Part shown: positions 33,834 to 43,023 of the stretch, piece by piece
How positions within the stretch are numbered: the stretch's first letter is position 1
Layout of the letters: each line of letters starts with the position of its first letter
Assembly: GCA_016872775.1 (NCBI GenBank)
Contig: VGZA01000032.1
Span: 1-64,000 of the forward strand
Source: Planctomycetota bacterium
Lineage (GTDB): Bacteria; Planctomycetota; Planctomycetia; Pirellulales; Pirellulaceae
Length of the DNA stretch: 64,000 nt
Direction: 5' to 3'
The notes under the pieces: generated by a model
What the model saw: the letters and a program-made list of their open reading frames with translations, nothing else
Told to the model about the DNA's origin: nothing
Database searches by the model: none
Translations under genes and position numbers: made by a program

Positions 33834-36800
33834 TCAGAATATTTCCCGTGAATCGATAGCATACCTACCAGGCGGACGCCTGCGGAGCCGGTCGATATCC
33901 CTTGCCAATTCCGTGATCAGGTCTTCGAACGTTCGTGAAGTTCGCGGCCCGACATTACTTCCGAATTCAAGCGGTGCCGGCAACGGCGAGACAACCACGG
34001 ACAGGGTCTGGGGCAAACCGGGCGTCTGCTGCCGCGAAGCGGGCGAGGGGGAACGCAGTGAAAAATCGTCGTGCGCGGCGGACACTTTCGGCGGTTTGCC
34101 GGCGATCGACCGGGGCTCGTGAGCCGCCACCCAAGTCAACGGCGTTCGTGAATCGTCGGCCGGTTCCCCTTCCCCGCCCGGTCGCACCAGATGATTCAAG
34201 GCGTTGATTATCACCAGCGCGTCCAGTGGCGCAATGTCGTCGCCACCCGCGGCATCGTAGTAGGGTGCACGCAGCGCAAGACTCTCCGGAATCCGACCAC
34301 TGCCAAAACGATTGATGTAGTTGATCACCAGCAGGGCATCGAGCGGCGCGAGCAAACCGTTGCCGTCCACATCCAGCGGGTCAACGGGGTTGGTCCAGCG
34401 CAGCCGCTGGTTACCGAAATCGTGGCCGGCACTCGTCCCGTTTTCGGGTACATCGATACGATGCCGCTGCGCGGGCGCTACGCGATTGCGAACGAGCCCC
34501 AGCGAGTCATCCAGCAGGCTCATGATCAGGTCGTCATGACCATCACCGTCCAGATCGCCAATCGCCATCGACCCGCTACTGTTCGCGTTGACGGTATGCT
34601 CCGGTTCGAAGGTGCCGTCTCCGCGCCCACGCAGGATACTCACGATCTGGTCCACCGCGCTGGAAAGCAACAGGTCGGCAATCTGGTCTTCGTCGAGATC
34701 TCGGACCAGAATTTCCGCAACGGGGTGTTCGAGCGTCAGCGAAGCACCGGGCGAAAATGTCCCTGTTCCAGAATTGAGATAGACATCGATCGCATCGTTG
34801 CCGAACAGTTTCACCAGCAGGTCGGGTAGTCCGTCACGGTTGAGATCGGCCACCGTCACGCTCTCGGGATGGCCGTTCAGATCCATCCGCCGCTCCTGCT
34901 GGAAAATCCCTTGCCCATCGTTGCGCCACAGCGAAAGCGTGTCGGAATATTCGCTGTATGCGAGCAGGTCGTCACCCTGTCCCGGTAAAAAATCGGCCGA
35001 CTCGACTCCCACCGGCAATTCGGGCGGTACCAGCACCGGCGTCGCGAAGGACCGGTCCCCTGCGCCATACAGCGCGGAGAGCAGCGAGCTACCATCGTTT
35101 CCGGTGTGGGACACGAGTAGATCGAGCCAGTTATCGCTGTTCAGATAGCCAGTCGCGAGCTGTTCGAAGCGCGGCGGTAGCGCAATCCGGTCGCCGAGCG
35201 TCAGCGATCCGGCTCCGTCATTCGCAAGAATCGCGATCGTCCCCTGCCCTCGCAGCGCCGCCGCGAGGTCGATATCGCCGTCGCGATCCCAATCTCCCAT
35301 GACCAGATCGCTGGGCTGGGCCGGCAGGGTCACCTGGCCACCCAGCACAAAGTTCCCGGTGCCGTTGTTGAACAGCGTCACGATCGAATTTCCCAACGCA
35401 CTGACAACCGCAATATCGAGATCGTGATCCGCATCCAAGTCGATCAGCGCCGAGGCGCGCGGCATCCGCACCGGACCTCGCCGTTGTTCCGTATCGAACT
35501 GTCCGCCGCCCGAATTAAGCAGGATCGACAGATCGTTGCTGAACTCGTTGGAAACCATCAGGTCGAGATCACCATCGTCATCCAGATCGCCCGCCGAAAT
35601 GTAGCCCGGTCGAAATCCGACGCCGTAGCTGACACCATTGGAAAACAATCCGCCTCCAAGATTGAATTGCACGAGGAGTTCGTTTTGCAGCGCGTTCAGC
35701 GACACCAGGTCGGGATATTGGTCGCTGTTCAAGTCCGACACAATCAGACTTCCCCGGTCGGCATTGCGTAAGATCGCCAGATCCTGCCGCTCAAAACTGC
35801 CATCGGGTTGACCGACGAGCAGCAACGGTACCAGCTCCAGTGCGAGCGTGCTGGAACGCTGCATCAACAGCAGATCGGTGCCGGAGTCGCCATGGGCGTC
35901 GAGCAGCGTGGCCTGATCGACGGCGCCGTCGAGTTGCAACTGGGCGAGCGACTGGAAATGCCCGGCGCCCAGATTCCGCCAGGTATCAATCAGGGTCACG
36001 GGCACCCGGCGATCGGTGTCAACCCGATTCGCGATCGTGATCATGTCCACGTCGTGATCGGAATCAATATCCGCAGGCAGCAGAAAATCGACCTTGCCGC
36101 CAAGATCGATCCGGGTTGCCGACGATAATCGCCCCACTCCGGAGTTAGCGGCAATCGATAGACTCCCGCTGTCGGCGTCGAATCGCGCAACCGACTGGCG
36201 AAAATGCCCCCACCAGTCGCCCACGAACAAACAGCCTTCTCCACCTGGCATCAGCACCGGAATCGACTCCAATGCCCCGGGCTGGAAACCGATCTGCGTT
36301 CCAGGCCAATTCTGCCGCCAGAACGGTGGAATCCGCTCCGCGACGATATGCTCCCCCGGCGCGACACCCACAAACGAGTAGAACCCATCTGCGTCGGTTT
36401 CGGTTGCCAGTTCGCGCTCGTCCCACACGCCGTTCAAATTGTCGTCGAGGAACAACGTGATTCCCGCTTGGCCGATTTCGCCAAGATCGAATTGTCCATT
36501 GCCGTTCGCGTCCGTCCACTTCCGACCCTGTACCGATCCGGACGCGTCGAGCACGACACCAAAGTCGTTACCCAGTGACTGCTGCCCTTCGACCAGCGCC
36601 ACCCGATGCGAGCCCGTCACCGGATAGGTAGCGTTCCAGCCCGGAGGCGTGACTTGCCGCACGACGTAAGTCACTGGCGGCAGCGAGGCGAATCGGTAGG
36701 AACCGTCCGACAGAGTAAATGTCCAGTTTTCACCGATGTCGATACGACCGTTATCGTTTTGATCCAAGAATACCTGCCAGCCTTGCACGCGCGTTTCGTC

Positions 36801-37367
36801 GAGGTCGAATGCGGTGTCCCGATCCGTGTCGTTCCAGACGACGCCGCCGACCGTTGACAGCAGAGCCGGATCGTCAATCACTTGTCCAAAATCGAGATCC
36901 TCACGAATCTGTCCGACGGTCACACCTACGCGGTAGCTGGCTTGGGGCGGCGTTGTCGTCCGCCAACCCGCGCGGGGCTCAATACGAACGACGAACACGC
37001 CGCTGAAATCGCCTCGGATCTCGTAATTACCGGTGGCATCCGACAGTACGGCCGGCTCCTGCGATGAACGGGATCCGTTCTGGTCGATGTCCAGGTAAAC
37101 CAGCCAGCCCGGCAAGCCCTGCTCCGTGGCACTCCGCAGCTGATCCCGGTCGAGGTCATAAAATACCTGCCCGCGAAACACCGCGTCCGAAGCCAACAGG
37201 GTCCGCGGCTCAAGCGTCTCCAGACGCAGCCGTCGCCGACCCGATCGGTTTTCTGGCATTCGGCGACCGGTCGCGCGTCGCCCATGGAAGCGGGAGCTGG
37301 GACCCATATTCTCTGTTCTCTTGGCAAGACTGCTGGTCAAACTCCCTGACTCACAGCCTGCTGCCAT
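33834..37367 (-). CDS. Exported SdrD-like/FG-GAP repeat protein with dockerin
   Basis: A 1,177-aa planctomycetal surface or secreted protein. The N-terminus carries '[16 protein letters not shown]', the LEPR motif typical of large exported planctomycete proteins. Residues about 60-340 hold three SdrD_B-like domains ('[20 protein letters not shown]', '[17 protein letters not shown]'). About 360-1000 hold many FG-GAP/VCBS-type repeats with calcium-binding 'DxDxDGDxD' loops. About 1010-1090 hold a dockerin-like pair ('[27 protein letters not shown]' and '[16 protein letters not shown]'). Starts at 37307 (MGPSSRF) or 37259 (MPENRSG) are alternatives; a clear RBS is lacking. Confidence 0.9.
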   Translation of the reverse strand: MAAGCESGSLTSSLAKRTENMGPSSRFHGRRATGRRMPENRSGRRRLRLETLEPRTLLASDAVFRGQVFYDLDRDQLRSATEQGLPGWLVYLDIDQNGSRSSQEPAVLSDATGNYEIRGDFSGVFVVRIEPRAGWRTTTPPQASYRVGVTVGQIREDLDFGQVIDDPALLSTVGGVVWNDTDRDTAFDLDETRVQGWQVFLDQNDNGRIDIGENWTFTLSDGSYRFASLPPVTYVVRQVTPPGWNATYPVTGSHRVALVEGQQSLGNDFGVVLDASGSVQGRKWTDANGNGQFDLGEIGQAGITLFLDDNLNGVWDERELATETDADGFYSFVGVAPGEHIVAERIPPFWRQNWPGTQIGFQPGALESIPVLMPGGEGCLFVGDWWGHFRQSVARFDADSGSLSIAANSGVGRLSSATRIDLGGKVDFLLPADIDSDHDVDMITIANRVDTDRRVPVTLIDTWRNLGAGHFQSLAQLQLDGAVDQATLLDAHGDSGTDLLLMQRSSTLALELVPLLLVGQPDGSFERQDLAILRNADRGSLIVSDLNSDQYPDLVSLNALQNELLVQFNLGGGLFSNGVSYGVGFRPGYISAGDLDDDGDLDLMVSNEFSNDLSILLNSGGGQFDTEQRRGPVRMPRASALIDLDADHDLDIAVVSALGNSIVTLFNNGTGNFVLGGQVTLPAQPSDLVMGDWDRDGDIDLAAALRGQGTIAILANDGAGSLTLGDRIALPPRFEQLATGYLNSDNWLDLLVSHTGNDGSSLLSALYGAGDRSFATPVLVPPELPVGVESADFLPGQGDDLLAYSEYSDTLSLWRNDGQGIFQQERRMDLNGHPESVTVADLNRDGLPDLLVKLFGNDAIDVYLNSGTGTFSPGASLTLEHPVAEILVRDLDEDQIADLLLSSAVDQIVSILRGRGDGTFEPEHTVNANSSGSMAIGDLDGDGHDDLIMSLLDDSLGLVRNRVAPAQRHRIDVPENGTSAGHDFGNQRLRWTNPVDPLDVDGNGLLAPLDALLVINYINRFGSGRIPESLALRAPYYDAAGGDDIAPLDALVIINALNHLVRPGGEGEPADDSRTPLTWVAAHEPRSIAGKPPKVSAAHDDFSLRSPSPASRQQTPGLPQTLSVVVSPLPAPLEFGSNVGPRTSRTFEDLITELARDIDRLRRRPPGRYAIDSREIF

Positions 37368-37437
37368 GCTCCAGAGGTTCCGACTCTGGCGCCACCATTA
37401 GAACCGATCCTACCGCCGTTGCAAAGCGTTTTGTCCG

Positions 37438-37492
37438 GTAGAGCGAAACTTGTTTCGTTCGCTTGGGTAGAGGAAACAAGATTCGCTCTACC
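37438..37492. repeat. Inverted-repeat element with GAAACTTGTTTC core (1)
   Basis: Arms GGTAGAGCGAAACTTGTTTC (37438-37457) and GAAACAAGATTCGCTCTACC (37473-37492) pair over 20 bases with one mismatch around a 15-base loop. The second arm overlaps the TAG stop of the acyl-CoA synthetase remnant. A related copy lies at 37945-38019, on the other side of the remnant. Confidence 0.85.
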
Positions 37493-37931
37493 TCCCAGTC
37501 ACGTCCACGCGGACGCGGGCTTCCAAAACCACGCACCCTGAACTGCCTGGAGCAACGACAACCGGATTCAAATCCAACTCGCGAATTTCCGGCAGTTCCG
37601 CGACAAGCCGCGACACGCGCAGCAGCAATTGTTCGAGTACCTCAAGATCGATCGGCGGCTGTTGTCGAAAACCGGCGAGCAGCCGGCGGCCCGCCGTCCC
37701 GCGCTATCACGACCCGCTTTGATCGCAATGATCGGCTTTTCGCAGGCGACGCGAAACGCGGTTTCGCGGAATCGTGCCGCCGAGCGGATGCACCGGATAT
37801 ATCGAACCCACGAAGCCAGCCTCGACAAGACTCCGCACGATGCGATGCCCTAGCTTCCGCGGCTCCGTGGAAGCACCAATCACGGCAACACTGGTTGGGC
37901 GAAACAGACGGTCCAGCAATTCTCGATTCAT
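37490..37931 (-). pseudogene. Remnant of an NDP-forming acyl-CoA synthetase
   Basis: Three pieces of one ~700-aa-class protein are compressed into 442 bases. From the ATG at 37931 comes 'LLDRLFRPTSVAVIGASTEPRKLGHRIVRSL', the start of the CoA-binding domain, which runs on to 'GSIYPVHPLGGTI'. The frame then breaks; in another frame 'ACEKPIIAIKAGRDSAG' is the middle region. The end reads 'EQLLLRVSRLVAELPEIRELDLNPVVV...VLEARVRVD', the C-terminus of the ATP-grasp part. Most of the gene between these pieces is gone. It is bracketed by two related inverted repeats (37438-37492 and 37945-38019). No intact copy is in this window. Confidence 0.82.
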
Positions 37932-37944
37932 TCTGACTCCACAA

Positions 37945-38019
37945 GTAGCTCGAAACTTGTTTCGAGAGCAAATCTTCAAACTCGTTTCCAGAAGCAACTC
38001 GAAACAAGTTTCGAGCTAC
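37945..38019. repeat. Inverted-repeat element with GAAACTTGTTTC core (2)
   Basis: Arms GTAGCTCGAAACTTGTTTCG (from 37945) and CGAAACAAGTTTCGAGCTAC (to 38019) are perfect 22-base inverted repeats with the two extra bases AG/CT inside, separated by a 31-base spacer. Each arm is itself palindromic (CTCGAAAC-TT-GTTTCGAG). Between arms and flanks there is no ORF. The same GAAACTTGTTTC core is shared with 37438-37492. Confidence 0.9.
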
Positions 38020-38035
38020 GCACACCGCTTCCCGA

Positions 38036-41000
38036 TCATTCCGACCGCGAACCGGCGGACAGAACAAATGCGACCAGATCGGCGATTTCCTTGGACGTCA
38101 GGGTATCCAACAGTCCGGTCGGCATGGGGCTCACGGGCGACGCCGCGCGGCGCACGATGGCCGATTTCGAAAAACGGACGGTTTGGTCCGGGTCGAGCAG
38201 ATTGGGAACGATGATCAGGTCCGGTTCCCGATAGTCGCCTGGCGCGACGCGACCGGTGAGCACCCGGCCATCATTTAACTCGAACGTGTCCGCCAGGTAT
38301 TTCTCATCGATTGCCCGGGACGGTTCGACGATCGACGCCAGCAAGTCCCGCGAGGAAAATCGTCGGGCCACCGATGTCAGATCGGGTCCGCTGACTCCTC
38401 CCGGCCCACCGCAGCGGTGGCAAACGACGCAGCGGGCAAGTCCAAAGACCCGCCTGCCATTGTCGATATCGGCCTTAGCCGCGGACTCCGTCCAGGCTGC
38501 CGATAATTCGTCGATGGTCCATCGTTTCACAATCTCGGTCCGGCCCGGCGGTAAATCGGTTTGCCACGGCGCGGTTCGCCGTGCAAGCAGCGCTTCCAGC
38601 CGTGGGCGATCGTCGGCTGGTCGGGACTCCAGAGCTTGTTGCCGAATCAGCTTTCGGAACGTCGGCATTCCTTCGCCGCCCAGGTAGTCGTCCATCCCTC
38701 GCAGCTGCTCGAAATAGTCGCGCTGCGACTCTTCCGACCAGCCGGCCGGCGCACCGCGCAACACGAACAGATAGTGCATCCGCTCACTTTGCGTCACCGA
38801 TCGGTCAAGCAATTTGAGCGTCTTGCGCGTGAACGTCGCGTCGGCATGTGGCGACAAGACTCGACTGAATTCAATGTTGACATCGCGATCCGCGACCGGG
38901 TAGGCGGCCAGCAGTTCCGCGACAATCGCCTCGTGCAGTTCTTTGGCGGAGGACTCGCCCGCGATCGCCCGTTCGGCGAGGTAGAGCATCTCCAATTGCT
39001 GTCGCGGGTGGGCCTTGTCGAGCGAAAACGGTCCCCAGATCGCCTCGCCTTCGCAGCGTGCCAGTGCGATTCGGGCCGCGAGCGCCCGATCGACATCGGT
39101 TTCCCGCAAAGCTCGCTCGCGCCATCGTTCGACAGGTACTTTTTCCAGGGCGACGCGCGCCGCGTGCCTCAACCACGGATCGTCCTCACCCAAGAACGGC
39201 CAGATCCTGTCGACGTCGTCCTTGTCGGCGCCGGTGTCGGCGCCGGCCACCGAGCCGGACAGCCTCGATTCCAAGGCGCGACGTTGCTCACGAGCGCGCC
39301 GGGAATGGTCGTCGACGGCTCGGTCCTGCGGCGACGCGTCCGCAGCGACTGCGACAATCGGCGTGTCCGCAGCCGCGTTGGCGGCTCGCGGGCCGGAGTA
39401 CCGCACGCGATACAATCCCGACTGCGTTCCGCGCCCGCCTGTCACAAAGTACATTGCTCCATCCAAGCCGAATTCCAGATCGGTGACATTCAGCGGCGCG
39501 CCGCGCAAGAATGTCTCCGCCGCGGCCTGATAGCTGGAACCGCGCGGCGTCATATGGACCGCTACGATCCGGCCGTACGCCCAATCGAGCACATACAATG
39601 CCTGGCGATACCGCGGCGGAAAATGGTCTCCCGCTCCAAACTCGACGGCGGTCGGCGAGCCTTTGCCAATATCCAGAGTTGGCTGCGGTGTGTCGGCGCG
39701 ATCGGGAAAATAGGGCGGCCATTCCGTCGTCACCAGCCTCCAGCCGTAATCGGCGCCTGGCAGCAAGTGATTGACGCGGGTCGGTCGGTACCAGGCCGAT
39801 CCCATATCGTATTCCGCGTCGGCGTCATAGGTGAACAGTTCACCGTGCGCATTGAACGCCAGGCCATACGGATTTCGCAACCCTCGTGTCACGACTTCCG
39901 CGGCGGTGCCGTCGGCGAGGAAACGCACAACGAAGCCACTGCGGGTTGCTTCCGCGCGCGAAGGGCGACGCAGAGCGGGCGGCAACTTGGCAGCGGACGC
40001 AGGTTCAAACACCGAATCACCGCAGATGCCCCACACGTTGCCGTCGGGGCCCAGAGTCAATTGATTCCGGCCATGCCCGGCGTCGCCAGCAAACTCAAAT
40101 AGCTTTTCCACCGTTTCAAACTGGTCGTCGCCGTCCGTATCGCGCAGGCGAAACAGGCTGTTGTCGACGTTGGACATCGCGTACAGGTCGCCCTTCGCAA
40201 AGACGATTCCTCGGCATTCGCGGAGTTTGTCATTGATCCGTTCGACTTTGACCGCCGTTTGTCCCTCCTCGGGCAACGTCAATCGCAGCAGGCCCTGTTT
40301 CTCCTGGCCGACGATCCAGCGACCGCGCGGATCGCGGGCCAGGCTGATCCAGGAGTCGTCGCCCTTGGCCGCAGAGTAAACAAGATCGACGGTAAATCCC
40401 GGAACGACCTGGAATGTGTGCGGATCGGTCGCCGCCGCGCCCGCCAAGGCCCGTTTCCACTGGGTATAGTCGTCGCCCGACTCGATCGCCACGTTGTCCG
40501 GTTCGAATCCCCAGCGATAGCCGTCCACGGCGCCCAGGCAAGCCGCTTCGTGCCAGCGCCCTGGATCGATGCGCGCTAGACGCGGCTCGACGCCCGGCTG
40601 CAACGCCCCGACCGGCAACGGTGCGGCCCGCCAGCGGCTGTTGCTGGGGATCGACTGGCGCGAACCGTCCGCGTAGATCAGGTCGATACGTGCGGCAAGC
40701 GCGGCCGGGCCCTTCGCTTGCGCATCGATCGTCAGTTCGTTCTCTCCCACCTTTAAATGGTCCGTTATGTCGATCGAGAGCGGACGATCAAACGGCTGCC
40801 GTTCGGCGAGTCGTCGTCCGTTCAAATGCAACGCCCAATGCGCGTAATCGACAACGACAATCGCCGTCGCTCTCCGCAGGCCATCGCGCACATCGACGGC
40901 GGTGCGCAGACAAGCGGTCGGCTGCGCCGCGCGATCGGGCGATGTCCAGATCCATTCCAGCGGCTCGTCGGAATACCCACGCACCGCGCCGAGCCAGACC

Positions 41001-41047
41001 GCAACGCAGACAATTGATGTCACCACAAACCAAGTCAGTTTTTTCAT
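38036..41047 (-). CDS. PVC-type heme-binding CxxCH protein (membrane-bound dehydrogenase-like)
   Basis: The 1,003-aa exported protein has a signal peptide (MKKLTWFVVTSIVCVAVWLGAV). It then has a domain of about 100-250 residues of unclear type, a beta-propeller-like middle ('KVERINDKLRECRGIVFAKGDLYAMSNVDNSLFRL', about 260-560), a helical HEAT-like stretch, and a C-terminal cytochrome c domain with the heme motif CVVCH near residue 870 followed by 'GGVSGPDLTSVARRFS'. This is the TIGR02603/02604-type layout found in planctomycetes. Electron transfer at the periplasmic face is inferred from the heme site and signal; the substrate is unknown. The RBS is weak. Confidence 0.9.
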   Translation of the reverse strand: MKKLTWFVVTSIVCVAVWLGAVRGYSDEPLEWIWTSPDRAAQPTACLRTAVDVRDGLRRATAIVVVDYAHWALHLNGRRLAERQPFDRPLSIDITDHLKVGENELTIDAQAKGPAALAARIDLIYADGSRQSIPSNSRWRAAPLPVGALQPGVEPRLARIDPGRWHEAACLGAVDGYRWGFEPDNVAIESGDDYTQWKRALAGAAATDPHTFQVVPGFTVDLVYSAAKGDDSWISLARDPRGRWIVGQEKQGLLRLTLPEEGQTAVKVERINDKLRECRGIVFAKGDLYAMSNVDNSLFRLRDTDGDDQFETVEKLFEFAGDAGHGRNQLTLGPDGNVWGICGDSVFEPASAAKLPPALRRPSRAEATRSGFVVRFLADGTAAEVVTRGLRNPYGLAFNAHGELFTYDADAEYDMGSAWYRPTRVNHLLPGADYGWRLVTTEWPPYFPDRADTPQPTLDIGKGSPTAVEFGAGDHFPPRYRQALYVLDWAYGRIVAVHMTPRGSSYQAAAETFLRGAPLNVTDLEFGLDGAMYFVTGGRGTQSGLYRVRYSGPRAANAAADTPIVAVAADASPQDRAVDDHSRRAREQRRALESRLSGSVAGADTGADKDDVDRIWPFLGEDDPWLRHAARVALEKVPVERWRERALRETDVDRALAARIALARCEGEAIWGPFSLDKAHPRQQLEMLYLAERAIAGESSAKELHEAIVAELLAAYPVADRDVNIEFSRVLSPHADATFTRKTLKLLDRSVTQSERMHYLFVLRGAPAGWSEESQRDYFEQLRGMDDYLGGEGMPTFRKLIRQQALESRPADDRPRLEALLARRTAPWQTDLPPGRTEIVKRWTIDELSAAWTESAAKADIDNGRRVFGLARCVVCHRCGGPGGVSGPDLTSVARRFSSRDLLASIVEPSRAIDEKYLADTFELNDGRVLTGRVAPGDYREPDLIIVPNLLDPDQTVRFSKSAIVRRAASPVSPMPTGLLDTLTSKEIADLVAFVLSAGSRSE

Positions 41048-41354
41048 AGCGGCATGATAAAGTGAGAAGAGTAAAGGGTGAAGGGTCGGGTCAGGAAAGC
41101 TAAGGCAGGCTCACCCGTGGCAAACTCAAGCCGGCTTCACCGTCCCGTGCCGTCGGCACGGGCTCGGGACGGCCCTCACCCGTGGCACACGGCCCCTCAC
41201 CGGTCTTCGCCATTTTCTCCCTTCTCCCTTCACCCTCCACCCTTCACGCTTCACCCTTCCCTTGCGGGGTGTCGTGATCGCGCGTTACAACTGGCAACAG
41301 TGTCCTTGAGTTTCCGCATTCTTCCGCACCGCAGCAGCAAGGGCAGGCTTGTCC
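41048..41354. other. Intergenic stretch with hairpin repeats
   Basis: No gene seen. It contains a partial repeat with the TCACCCGTGGCAAAC text at about 41110-41127, the fuller copy d at 41155-41190, and poly-pyrimidine TCACCCTT/CCCTTC runs (41216-41265). It lies between the CxxCH gene and the kinase fragment. Confidence 0.65.
41155..41190 (-). repeat. Dispersed hairpin repeat, copy d
   Basis: Reads GGCACGGGCTCGGGACGGCC then CTCACCCGTGGCACAC. Immediately upstream, CCCGTGCC-GTC-GGCACGGG makes an extra 8-bp hairpin using the first arm. A partial copy precedes it at about 41110. Confidence 0.9.
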
Positions 41355-41741
41355 ATGGCCGAAGCCTTTCGGAACGAGAAAGCCAGCGACAACGACGTTG
41401 CCGCTGCGGAGTCGTTGCAGGATAGTGTGCGTCTGGTGCGGCAGTGCGTGGAGGGCCTTTGTGCGATCCATGCGCGCGGGATGCTGCATCGCGACCACAA
41501 ACCGGCCAACATTCAGATCGATGAGCGACGTCAGCCGCACATCATCGATTTCGGGCTGGCCGCGCCGCTCGCCAGCCGCAGTCTGGAATCGCTGGTCGGC
41601 ACCATCGCCTACATGGCGCCGGAACAGGCGCGCGAGGACTACGACCGGATCGACTTTCGCAGCGACCTGTTCGCAACCGGAGGCATACTCTACTTCATGT
41701 GCTCGGCTGCTCGCTATTGCGGCAAGCGCCTCGAATCATGA
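41355..41741 (+). pseudogene. Truncated Ser/Thr protein kinase fragment
   Basis: 128 residues carry the middle of a Hanks-type kinase: the catalytic loop 'HRDHKPANIQID' (usual HRDLKPAN, with His for Leu), 'DFGLA' of the magnesium loop, 'GTIAYMAPEQA' of the activation segment, and 'RSDLFATGGILYFM'. The glycine loop and VAIK lysine of the N-lobe and the end of the C-lobe are missing. The ATG at 41355 is a chance start in front of unconserved residues. With no ATP-binding lobe it cannot be an active kinase. Such a remnant is consistent with the planctomycete-wide kinase expansion and with decay nearby. Confidence 0.8.
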
Positions 41742-41890
41742 CGGCCGTCTTGGCTTACTTCGATCAACAGCCGAAATCTGCATCTCCGTCGCAACCAACA
41801 CAGTGACGCGGTAAAACCGTCGCGCCATCAACGCGCTACAGCGCCGATCACTCCCCAGGGACCCGCCGTTCCCCGTAACCGGTTCCCCGT

Positions 41891-42799
41891 TTACCGCAAC
41901 GCTTGCTGCATGCGCTGAAACAGCCGGTCGACTTCCAGTCGGGTTTCCTCGTCGAGCGTCCAGGAGTTGGGGCGGCGGCGGCGATCGGTCTGGAACAGCC
42001 CGCGTTGTTTGAGCAGGTACTTTTCGATGGCCAGAAAGCCGTCCAGTCCGGCCTGCAGTTGCAGGGCAACCAGGGCACAAACCGGAAAGTAGATTCGGTA
42101 AGCTGTCTCGTCGTCGCCGCGCTGCAACGCCTTCCAAAGCGGAATGATGGCGTCCAGAAACTCCATGCCCGGCATCGTTCCGCGAATGCCGCGCCGGAAA
42201 CTGTCGATCAACAGAATGCCGCCCGAACCCTCATAGACCCGTGCGCGCCCCCCGGTCGCGTCGCGCAATCGCGTCAGATTCGGACCGATCGGCGATGCCT
42301 CCGGTTTGAACAGAATCTTCTCCTCGCCATACTGCTGCAGCAATTCGATCTGCAGCGCCAGCGGTATCGGACGGCCGACGTAAGCCGAAGCATCCTGCAC
42401 GATGACCGGCAGCGAGATCGTCTCGGCGAGCGTCTGATAGTAATAACGTAATTCGGCGTCCGGCAACGCCGTCGAAATCGGTGGAATCGCCATCACCGCA
42501 TCCGCGCCGGCCAATTCGGCTTCCCGCGCGTAAACCAACGCCTGCGGAATCGACTCCGCGCCGACACTGATCACTACGACCCCGCGCCCCGCCGACCATT
42601 GAACCAGCTTGTGCGTCAACTCTCGCCGCTCGTCCGCCGTCAATCGCAACAACTCCGAGACCATCCCGGTACAGAACCCCTGAGCCCCCTGCGCATAGGC
42701 CCAGTCAATCTGCCGTTGAAAACTCCCTTCATCGATCCGATCGTCGTCCGTGAAAGGTGTGTGGGCGATCGGCAAGACACCTTCGATCGTACGCTTCAT
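41891..42799 (-). CDS. DapA/NAL-family aldolase or dehydratase
   Basis: A 302-aa (beta/alpha)8-barrel enzyme of the DHDPS family. Seen: 'GVLPIAHTPFTDDDRIDEGSFQRQIDWAYAQGAQGF' at the start; the barrel tyrosine region 'LPVIVQDASAYVG'; and the Schiff-base Lys in 'LFKPEASPIGP' near residue 168. Several enzymes share this fold (DHDPS, neuraminate lyase, L-2-keto-3-deoxyarabonate or 5-keto-4-deoxyglucarate dehydratase). The neighbours upstream on the same strand, an ALDH of the ketoglutarate-semialdehyde type and an FAH-fold protein, favour a keto-deoxy sugar acid as substrate. Not lysine biosynthesis, as no other dap gene is near. Confidence 0.85.
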   Translation of the reverse strand: MKRTIEGVLPIAHTPFTDDDRIDEGSFQRQIDWAYAQGAQGFCTGMVSELLRLTADERRELTHKLVQWSAGRGVVVISVGAESIPQALVYAREAELAGADAVMAIPPISTALPDAELRYYYQTLAETISLPVIVQDASAYVGRPIPLALQIELLQQYGEEKILFKPEASPIGPNLTRLRDATGGRARVYEGSGGILLIDSFRRGIRGTMPGMEFLDAIIPLWKALQRGDDETAYRIYFPVCALVALQLQAGLDGFLAIEKYLLKQRGLFQTDRRRRPNSWTLDEETRLEVDRLFQRMQQALR

Positions 42800-42874
42800 G
42801 TTGGTCCTTTTTTGGGGGGGGATGGGTTACGGGCTACGGAGGACGGGGCGGAGGACGTGGGACGGAGGGATGTT

Positions 42875-42910
42875 GTGTGCCACGGGTGAGGGTACTCCCG
42901 AGCCCGTGCC
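42875..42910 (+). repeat. Dispersed hairpin repeat, copy e
   Basis: Reads GTGTGCCACGGGTGAGGG then TACTCCCGAGCCCGTGCC: the full 36-base form. It lies in the spacer between the DapA-like gene and the semialdehyde dehydrogenase gene, followed by CCCGTAACCCG-type heptamers (42975-43024). Confidence 0.92.
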
Positions 42911-43023
42911 AAGGTGACAGTTTAATGTGTGTGTAACGTAGGTAGGATGAGTCAAGTGTCGAGATCTGCCGTGGCTGGGACCCTCACCCGTAACCCGTAA
43001 GCCCCCGTAACCCGTTCCCCCTC

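Noticed and set aside
31741-34122. A 793-codon open frame on the plus strand
   Set aside because: Only 31825-32280 has recognisable TIGR00300 homology. From 32344 on it is antisense to a well-supported aldehyde dehydrogenase, and its composition there is that of a GC-rich shadow frame.
37945-38019. Ends of an insertion sequence
   Set aside because: The perfect inverted repeats enclose only about 31 bases and no transposase; a small palindromic element fits better.
38561-40102. A 513-codon plus-strand open frame
   Set aside because: It is the complement of the heme-binding CxxCH protein, which has the conserved motifs.
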